From Bacteroidota bacterium (GTDB lineage Bacteria; Bacteroidota; Bacteroidia; CAMBQF01), in the NCBI GenBank assembly GCA_027483285.1, contig JAIXUZ010000142.1, positions 1 through 14,217 of the forward strand: a DNA stretch of 14,217 nucleotides, written 5' to 3'. Position 1 is the first letter of the stretch; the number at the start of each line of letters is the position of its first letter. The notes under the pieces are model-generated. The model was not told where the DNA came from. It was given only the letters and a program-made list of their open reading frames with translations, and did not search any database. Made by a program: the position numbers and the translations under genes. Below, one piece after another: positions 6,589 through 11,524 of this stretch.

Positions 6589-7410
6589 ATGAAAAAGATA
6601 GTCGTTTTTATGGTAGCCATAGTTGGTATTGCGCTTAACGCAAGTGCGGGCAACAGCGGTGGCGCCAAGGTTTTGTACGAGCGCGACGGCCATTACTGGA
6701 GCGTTAGGTTAATGGCGTATCTGGTATTGAAAGACACATCGATGGCTCGCCAACTGGCTTATTTTGCCGAGTGGCCCGATGACATTACCGATGCACAAGG
6801 CAACCATATTAAAAGCCGTAGCACATGGTTATGGCCCTGGCGCCAGGGCTTGTGGCATGCACTTACAGGCCGCAGCGCATCTAAGGCTCGAAACAAGTCT
6901 ATTCGTAAAATAAAAGCAGCAAAAGATATTAAACACAAAGGCATTTACCTGCATAGGCTGGGCGATAGTTTTGCCCATGCTATGAAGAAAGATAAACAGA
7001 TGTTCCCACTGTTTATTGGTCATGCCTTGCGCGGGCATACACCCGATAAGATTTACAACTTCCCCGAGAAATACCTCCGCTATGTAGATTCTTTGGCCGT
7101 GGCGTTGGGTGGAAATTCTGCCAATTTAGACCTTGCCGCTTTTAAATACGTGGCCGGTAGTAAACTGGATAGCCCGTTTAATATGGAGATACTAAAGTCG
7201 GAGCTGTATATACAATCGGGGGTTAATGAGTATTTGGTAGACCCCGCGTTTAAAAACGCAGTGGCTGATTTTTTAACTGCACGTCAGGATGCTATGGGCT
7301 TTACCTATAGCATTGAAGTTAAGAACATTCCCTGGGGTAAATCATCAAAAAAAGGAGTAGTGCTAAAAGCCACAAAAGACATGGCTTTTGTTAAGCTTAC
7401 AAGAAAATAA
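6589..7410 (+). CDS. Exported His/Asp-rich protein of unknown function
   Basis: The protein has 273 residues and I recognise no named family with certainty. MKKIVVFMVAIVGIALNASA (1-20) is a signal peptide with cleavage likely before G21, so it is periplasmic or outside the cell. An in-frame ATG nine codons upstream would spoil this signal and lies on top of the -7 box, so 6589 is chosen. The mature part is helical and carries many regularly spaced histidines and aspartates: H35 in DGHYWSVRLMAY, D64-D65 in EWPDDIT, H90 in LWHALTGR, H122, D126 and H130 in LHRLGDSFAH, and H145, H150 and D153 in GHALRGHTPD. That pattern recalls zinc-dependent phospholipase C/S1-P1 nuclease-like folds and the His-rich DUF6765 group, so a metal hydrolase is a reasonable guess but unproven. 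It is the first gene of a run, 6 bp before the aldehyde dehydrogenase. Confidence 0.7.
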   Translation: MKKIVVFMVAIVGIALNASAGNSGGAKVLYERDGHYWSVRLMAYLVLKDTSMARQLAYFAEWPDDITDAQGNHIKSRSTWLWPWRQGLWHALTGRSASKARNKSIRKIKAAKDIKHKGIYLHRLGDSFAHAMKKDKQMFPLFIGHALRGHTPDKIYNFPEKYLRYVDSLAVALGGNSANLDLAAFKYVAGSKLDSPFNMEILKSELYIQSGVNEYLVDPAFKNAVADFLTARQDAMGFTYSIEVKNIPWGKSSKKGVVLKATKDMAFVKLTRK

Positions 7411-7416
7411 CCGGCA

Positions 7417-8871
7417 ATGCTATCTATTCAAAACTATATAAACGGAAAGTATGTGGCGCCTGTGGGTGGCCAGTATTTTGAGAATTACAACCCTGCCCGT
7501 GGCAGTGTATATTCTACCGTGCCCGATAGTGATGAACATGATGTGGAGCTGGCTGTAAAAGCGGCCGAAGCTGCTTTTCCTGTATGGTCTAAAACACCAG
7601 TGGAAAAGCGCAGCGAGATAATGCTGAAAATAGCGCAGCTTATTGCCGACAACCTCGACGAACTGGCCGATGCAGAAAGTGAAGACAGCGGCAAACCCTT
7701 GTGGCTTTGTAAGCAACTTGATATTCCCCGTGCACGGGATAACTTTCAGTTTTTTGCCACGGCTATTTTACACTATGCTACCAATGCATACGCTACGGGC
7801 GATACGGCGATAAACTACACCCTGCGCCACCCCATAGGGGTTGTGGGTTGTATATCGCCATGGAACCTGCCTTTGTATTTATTTACCTGGAAGATAGCCC
7901 CCGCCATAGCCGCAGGCAACTGTGTGGTGGCTAAACCATCAGAACTAACACCTTATACAGCCCACAAGCTGGGCCAAATTTGCAGCGATGCAGGCCTGCC
8001 TGCCGGTGTATTGAATATTGTACACGGCTATGGGTATAAAGCGGGTGCATCGATAACATCGCACCCAAAAATAAAAGCGGTATCGTTTACCGGAGGCACT
8101 AAAACAGGGGCCGATATTGCCCGTGTGGCAGCACCTATGTTTAAGAAACTATCGCTGGAATTGGGGGGTAAAAACCCTAACATTATATTCGCCGATTGCG
8201 ACTTTGAGCGGATGCTTGATACCACCGTCCGCTCATCGTTTTTAAATCAGGGAGAGATTTGCCTTTGCGGCTCACGCATATTTGTAGAGCGCAGCCTGTA
8301 CGCTAAGTTTAAAGATGCTTTTGTTGCCAAAGTAAGCGCGTTGCATGTGGGCGACCCATTAAACGCCGACTCATTTATGGGGGCGTTGGTATCGCGCCAG
8401 CACATGGATAAAGTGCTGGGTTATATTGACCTTGCTAAAGAGGAGGGAGGCACCATACTTTGCGGAGGTGAGCGTGTATACCCTGGCGGGCACAATTCCG
8501 ACGGCTGGTTTGTGGCCCCTACGGTGATTGAGGGCCTGCCTTACGATTGCCGCACTAACCAGGAAGAAATATTTGGCCCTGTGGTTACGTTGATACCCTT
8601 TGATACGGAAGATGAAGCCCTTATTATGGCTAATGGTGTAGGCTATGGCCTTGCCGCTACGGTATGGACGAATAACCTGCACACAGCCCACCGTGTGGCT
8701 AATAAATTAGAGAGCGGGATAGTTTGGGTGAACACCTGGCTATTGCGCGATTTGCGCACGCCTTTTGGCGGAGTAAAGAATTCGGGAGTAGGTAGGGAGG
8801 GTGGCTTTTTTGCCCTCGACTTTTTTACCGAGCCTAAAAACGTTTGTATATATACCCCTAAAAACAGTTAA
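7417..8871 (+). CDS. NAD-dependent aldehyde dehydrogenase, 2-aminomuconate / 2-hydroxymuconate semialdehyde type
   Basis: This is a 484-residue cytoplasmic ALDH with the full catalytic set: N150 in SPWN, K173 in AKPSE, the FTGGTKTG cofactor-binding turn (224-231), E248 in LELGGKN, nucleophile C282 in GEICLCGSR and EEIFGPV (383-389). WLLRDLRTPFGGVKNSG near 441-457, followed by GREGGFFALDFFTEPKNVCI, is the marker of the ALDH8A1/aminomuconate-semialdehyde branch; the arginines in RDLR (444, 447) probably bind the substrate carboxylate. The expected reaction is oxidation of 2-aminomuconate (or 2-hydroxymuconate) semialdehyde, a late step of tryptophan breakdown through kynurenine or of catechol meta-cleavage. 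No other gene of either pathway is visible in the window, so the substrate remains open. It follows the exported protein by 6 bp and precedes the acidic protein by 3 bp, so the three are probably one transcript. Confidence 0.9.
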   Translation: MLSIQNYINGKYVAPVGGQYFENYNPARGSVYSTVPDSDEHDVELAVKAAEAAFPVWSKTPVEKRSEIMLKIAQLIADNLDELADAESEDSGKPLWLCKQLDIPRARDNFQFFATAILHYATNAYATGDTAINYTLRHPIGVVGCISPWNLPLYLFTWKIAPAIAAGNCVVAKPSELTPYTAHKLGQICSDAGLPAGVLNIVHGYGYKAGASITSHPKIKAVSFTGGTKTGADIARVAAPMFKKLSLELGGKNPNIIFADCDFERMLDTTVRSSFLNQGEICLCGSRIFVERSLYAKFKDAFVAKVSALHVGDPLNADSFMGALVSRQHMDKVLGYIDLAKEEGGTILCGGERVYPGGHNSDGWFVAPTVIEGLPYDCRTNQEEIFGPVVTLIPFDTEDEALIMANGVGYGLAATVWTNNLHTAHRVANKLESGIVWVNTWLLRDLRTPFGGVKNSGVGREGGFFALDFFTEPKNVCIYTPKNS

Positions 8872-8874
8872 CCT

Positions 8875-9345
8875 ATGTCTATGTTCGTGTCGTCTATACT
8901 GCTTGATAAGCACGTTGAATACGCTCAAGTTGAAGCTGAATTAAATACAATGTTCCCTAAGCTGGTTTTTCAGGAAAGGGTGGATGAAGAGTACGCGCCT
9001 AATGGCGAATACATATCAGTATCGGTAACCCATACGGGCCGTAATTTTGATACGCAGATTATATTCTGGGACTTTCCTGGTGAGCCAACCGGTGAGCGCG
9101 AGATATTTATTGCCCGTAAGTTATGCCATGTGTTTAATGCAGCGGCCATTGTTGAGGCAGAGATTGACGATGAAGATTACGACGATGACAGCGCTGTTTT
9201 TGTTTACGAAAACAAGCTGTATAAGATTGATACATCAGACCTGGAAACAGATGATTTTGTGCCTGAGCTGGAGTGGGAAATCCTTATCGACATACGCAAA
9301 TTCGACGAAGAAGGATTGGTTGTAGAGAAGAAAGGAAAGAGGTAA
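8875..9345 (+). CDS. Small acidic protein of unknown function
   Basis: The protein has 156 residues, with no signal peptide, membrane segment or motif I recognise. It is clearly acidic, with dense clusters at EIDDEDYDDD (about 95-105) and DTSDLETDDF (about 118-128), and a short basic end (EKKGKR). It looks like a compact alpha/beta protein: several alternating strands such as YISVSVTH, TQIIFWDF and EWEILIDI are visible. The start is the ATG 3 bp after the aldehyde dehydrogenase stop; a second in-frame ATG two codons later is equally possible. Its place at the end of the tight run says it is co-expressed with the dehydrogenase, but not what it does. Confidence 0.68.
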   Translation: MSMFVSSILLDKHVEYAQVEAELNTMFPKLVFQERVDEEYAPNGEYISVSVTHTGRNFDTQIIFWDFPGEPTGEREIFIARKLCHVFNAAAIVEAEIDDEDYDDDSAVFVYENKLYKIDTSDLETDDFVPELEWEILIDIRKFDEEGLVVEKKGKR

Positions 9346-9368
9346 TGATGCGCTTTGTGAGAATTAAG

Positions 9369-9438
9369 TAATTCCCCCTTTAAATAAAGGGGGTGTTCTG
9401 TTTTTGATGTGAATCAAAAACAGGAAGGGGGATTTTTA
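9369..9438. repeat. Two-hairpin repeat, left end of the DUF559 unit
   Basis: The outer hairpin CCCCCTTTA-AA-TAAAGGGGG lies at 9374-9393 (9-bp stem), preceded by TAATT. The inner hairpin CTGTTTTTGAT-GTGA-ATCAAAAACAG lies at 9398-9423 (11-bp stem). It is followed by GGGGGATTTTTA (9427-9438). The outer 25 bases (9369-9393) are identical, inverted, to 9886-9910. The inner hairpin differs from the one at the other end. TCCCCCTT at 9373-9380 can also pair with AAGGGGGA at 9425-9432, giving an alternative fold. Confidence 0.85.
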
Positions 9439-9446
9439 ATCCGATG

Positions 9447-9806
9447 CTATTTTTTAGCCAATACAAAATCCTCTATTGATAGTAAGACATTTCCAATGTT
9501 TTTCTTCACTTCCAAGTCATCGTACCGCAGGAAATTAAGCCCCATATTGCTTAGGATTTCTTCCCTTGCAGTATCATTAACCATTGCTTCATCAGTATTG
9601 TGGCTATCACCATCAACCTCAATTACCAAACGCAGCTTAGGGCAATAAAAATCAACTATATACCGATCAATTGGCTTTTGTCTGTAAAACAAAAAGCCGT
9701 GCATTTGTCTGCTTTTTAGATATTGCCAGAGAAGCACTTCGGAGAGTGTGCTGTTGTTTCTCAACTGTCTGGAAAAATCTTTTAATGATTGGTTATAAGG
9801 CAACAT
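9447..9806 (-). CDS. DUF559 domain protein, Vsr/restriction-endonuclease-like
   Basis: The protein has 119 residues from the ATG at 9804-9806 and belongs to the DUF559 family, small proteins with the very-short-patch-repair (PD-(D/E)xK-type) nuclease fold. Family marks in order are MLPYNQSLKDFSRQLRNNST, the helix SEVLLWQYLKSR, FLFYRQKPIDRYIVDFYC with D52, then LRLVIEVDGDSH with E63 and D65 as probable metal ligands, and NMGLNFLRYDD near the end. The core is complete. A second ATG two codons upstream (9812) is only 4 bp from the -7 box, so the inner ATG is preferred. No methylase or specificity partner is nearby, so it is not a normal restriction system. The gene sits between inverted two-hairpin repeats. 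Its cellular task is unknown; DNA nicking or cutting is the family-based expectation. Confidence 0.87.
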   Translation of the reverse strand: MLPYNQSLKDFSRQLRNNSTLSEVLLWQYLKSRQMHGFLFYRQKPIDRYIVDFYCPKLRLVIEVDGDSHNTDEAMVNDTAREEILSNMGLNFLRYDDLEVKKNIGNVLLSIEDFVLAKK

Positions 9807-9816
9807 ACGCATGGGT

Positions 9817-9824
9817 CAAAAATA
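9817..9824 (-). promoter_or_regulatory. -7 box TATTTTTG for the DUF559 gene
   Basis: The minus strand reads TATTTTTG, an exact TAnnTTTG match, 10 bp before the preferred ATG (9806). It lies inside the repeat-bounded unit, so the gene carries its own promoter. The -33 position would fall near the TTTTTA edge of the right-hand repeat. Confidence 0.5.
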
Positions 9825-9841
9825 AGAATAGTTTGTTCGGC

Positions 9842-9910
9842 TAAAAATCCCCCGTTCTATTTCGGTTAATACCGAAATAGAATTTCCCCCTTTATTTAAA
9901 GGGGGAATTA
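9842..9910. repeat. Two-hairpin repeat, right end of the DUF559 unit
   Basis: TAAAAATCCCCC (9842-9853) is followed by an inner hairpin TTCTATTTCGGT-TAAT-ACCGAAATAGAA (9855-9882, 12-bp stem), then an outer hairpin CCCCCTTTA-TT-TAAAGGGGG (9886-9905, 9-bp stem) and AATTA. It is the inverted counterpart of 9369-9438 with the same layout but a different inner stem sequence. Confidence 0.85.
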
Positions 9911-9981
9911 TCTTAATATGAAGCTTTATGTTTTGGAAAGAATACGTTTATTAGCCGGCTACATATATAAGTTTTCGACAT

Positions 9982-10041
9982 TAAAAATCCCTCCCCTCTG
10001 GCACAAGGCCAGAGGTACTCCCTTTATTTAAAGGGAGACTA
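9982..10041. repeat. Solo copy of the DUF559-associated two-hairpin repeat
   Basis: TAAAAATCCCTCC (9982-9994) leads into an inner hairpin CCTCTGGC-ACAAG-GCCAGAGG (9995-10015, 8-bp stem), then an outer hairpin CTCCCTTTA-TT-TAAAGGGAG (10018-10037, 9-bp stem) and ACTA. Order and orientation match 9842-9910. Relative to that copy, one C-G pair in the outer stem is a T-A pair, changed on both arms. It starts 8 bp after the stop of the vWA gene on the minus strand, where it could also end transcription. The stretch 9911-9981 between copies shows nothing recognisable. Confidence 0.8.
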
Positions 10042-10048
10042 AAACTAC

Positions 10049-11503
10049 TTACTTCCTACTCCTGCTCTTAATTTCATCAACCAACACCCCTTGTGAGTCT
10101 TCTTTGGTGAGGATGGTATGGTAGCTGCCGTTGCCTTGTTTGGCAAACTTCTGCATGGTTTCTAAGGCATATTTTTTGTTGCCAAAACCGAGTATAGAAA
10201 GGGATATACCATCACGCACGCCCGCATCAATCAGGCGGTTAAGCTCGCCCTCTTCTTCGCCCAGGCTGGAGAAAGCACCATCGGTAGCCAGGATAATCTG
10301 GTTGTTGCCATCGGGGATAAAATTGCTCTCGGCCACACGGTAGGCCTTTTTCATACCCTTGCCGCCTTCGGTTTTTCCAGCTGCGGTTAGCCCATCAATA
10401 ATACCCTGTATGCGGGCTTTATCGGTAACCGGGGTAGACGATAGTACGATATTGGTCCCATCGGCATAGGTAACAATAGCTAAGCGGTCTATAGGGCGTA
10501 AAGTACCCAGCAGGTTTATCATCGACTGCTTCAACAAAGGCAGCTTTAGCGAATCTTTCATAGAGCCCGAAACATCTATCAAAAACACCACATTGTTAGG
10601 CCTGTATTCGTCGTACGATAGCTCGCCCTCTTTAGCCACAGGTTTAACCAGCGCAGGTGGAGTAGGAGGGGTTGTTGGTTTGGCCGGCTTTTCTGGTTTA
10701 ACGGGAGGATTTGGCTCCGTTCTGCCCGGCTCAGGAATCTCGGCAATAGGCTCTTGCACAGGGGTAGTAAGCACCGCAATTTCTTCGGGCTTAAGAGGCT
10801 CCAGCTTAAATACCACATCGGGCTTTTGCGGGTTTATGTACTGCTCGTGGTACACGCCAATGTAGTTGGGTGCGGTAACTACAAACTCATACAGCCCCGG
10901 TGTAACCTCTTTGCTGTAGGTGCCGCTGCGGTTGGTTTTAAGGTCGCCACGTATGCCGCCAATATCTACCAACTGAATGGTTGCCCCCACAATGGGCTTG
11001 CCGGTAACGGCATCAATCACAGTACCTGTATGCTCAAAACGGAATACACCGGGAGTGTTAGACGAACCAAAGCGGAAACAGCTGGTTAAAAAATCCTGGT
11101 TGTAGTTTTTTATGTTGCCTGATATTTCCAGTTTTACGGGCTTATCTAAGGCACTTAAAATAACTTCCACACTCTCTTTAAACGGCCCTTTGGCGCTTGG
11201 GGTATAACGTACCACCACACTATCGGTAGCGCCGGGAGCAACAGCCCTGCGAGAGAATTCTAACGTAACCGCACGGCTGCCTTTGGCGCTGAGAATATAA
11301 AGGTTTTTAGCCCCCGGGTTAGTAAAGGTAAATACCGATAAAAGGGTAGCACCGTTCTCTAAAGCACCATAGTTATTTTCGGTGGTTTTAAAAAAGTCGG
11401 AAGGGCGTTGTGCTAATGCGTTGATAGTGAACACAAAGAGGAAAAGGCCATGTAAGAATGCCCCCCTGTTGAGTATTTGCTTTTTTGAAAGAATAAAGTA
11501 CAT
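10049..11503 (-). CDS. Secreted von Willebrand factor A protein with Ig-like and carboxypeptidase-regulatory-like domains
   Basis: The protein has 484 residues from the ATG at 11501-11503. A signal peptide runs to about NALA|Q32. Domains in order are: an Ig-like domain of DUF1573/ASH-like type (about 38-127, FTFTNPGAKNLYIL...VVVRYTPSAKGPF); a carboxypeptidase-regulatory-like beta domain (about 159-234, TGTVIDAVTGKPIVGATIQL); a Pro/Glu/Lys-rich linker (about 249-289); and a vWA domain (about 303-477). The metal-ion site is complete: DVSGS (310-314), T378 in GKTEGG and ATDGAF (406-411). It ends basic (KSRSRK) with no T9SS tail, so it is probably periplasmic and binds a partner protein through the metal site. 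An in-frame ATG at 11542 would give an awkward signal and overlap the start of the divergent peptidase gene, so it is disfavoured. Starts of the two genes are then 21 bp apart. Confidence 0.87.
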   Translation of the reverse strand: MYFILSKKQILNRGAFLHGLFLFVFTINALAQRPSDFFKTTENNYGALENGATLLSVFTFTNPGAKNLYILSAKGSRAVTLEFSRRAVAPGATDSVVVRYTPSAKGPFKESVEVILSALDKPVKLEISGNIKNYNQDFLTSCFRFGSSNTPGVFRFEHTGTVIDAVTGKPIVGATIQLVDIGGIRGDLKTNRSGTYSKEVTPGLYEFVVTAPNYIGVYHEQYINPQKPDVVFKLEPLKPEEIAVLTTPVQEPIAEIPEPGRTEPNPPVKPEKPAKPTTPPTPPALVKPVAKEGELSYDEYRPNNVVFLIDVSGSMKDSLKLPLLKQSMINLLGTLRPIDRLAIVTYADGTNIVLSSTPVTDKARIQGIIDGLTAAGKTEGGKGMKKAYRVAESNFIPDGNNQIILATDGAFSSLGEEEGELNRLIDAGVRDGISLSILGFGNKKYALETMQKFAKQGNGSYHTILTKEDSQGVLVDEIKSRSRK

Positions 11504-11524
11504 TAGCAGCACAAATAGTTTTTT

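Larger units (their letters stand above)
9369..9910 (-). mobile_element. DUF559 nuclease gene enclosed by inverted two-hairpin repeats (candidate mobile unit)
   Basis: The unit is 542 bp: an inverted copy of a 69-70 base structured repeat at each end and one DUF559 gene with its own -7 box between. Each end holds an outer hairpin, an inner hairpin and a GGGGGATTTTTA block nearest the gene. A third, gene-free copy of the repeat lies 71 bp to the right. No target duplication is evident. Movement is inferred from the architecture, not shown. Confidence 0.55.

Noticed and set aside
6336..6668. 110-codon minus-strand frame upstream of the Y1 transposase
   Set aside because: It overlaps the transposase start, a palindromic repeat and the next gene's signal peptide, and its product has no recognisable features.
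9409..9648. 79-codon plus-strand reading frame overlapping the DUF559 gene
   Set aside because: It runs antisense to the well-supported DUF559 coding frame and through the left repeat. The protein has no family features.
9447..9812. DUF559 gene as part of a restriction-modification system
   Set aside because: No methyltransferase or specificity gene lies on either side. The neighbours are an acidic protein gene and a vWA gene.
9369..10041. CRISPR-like cluster of palindromic repeats
   Set aside because: There are only three copies, one of them inverted, with a gene between and unequal spacing. There are no regular spacers or cas genes.
10593..10865. 90-codon Gly/Ser-rich plus-strand frame inside the vWA gene
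   Set aside because: It is the antisense image of the proline-rich linker, a common artefact of Pro codons read backwards.
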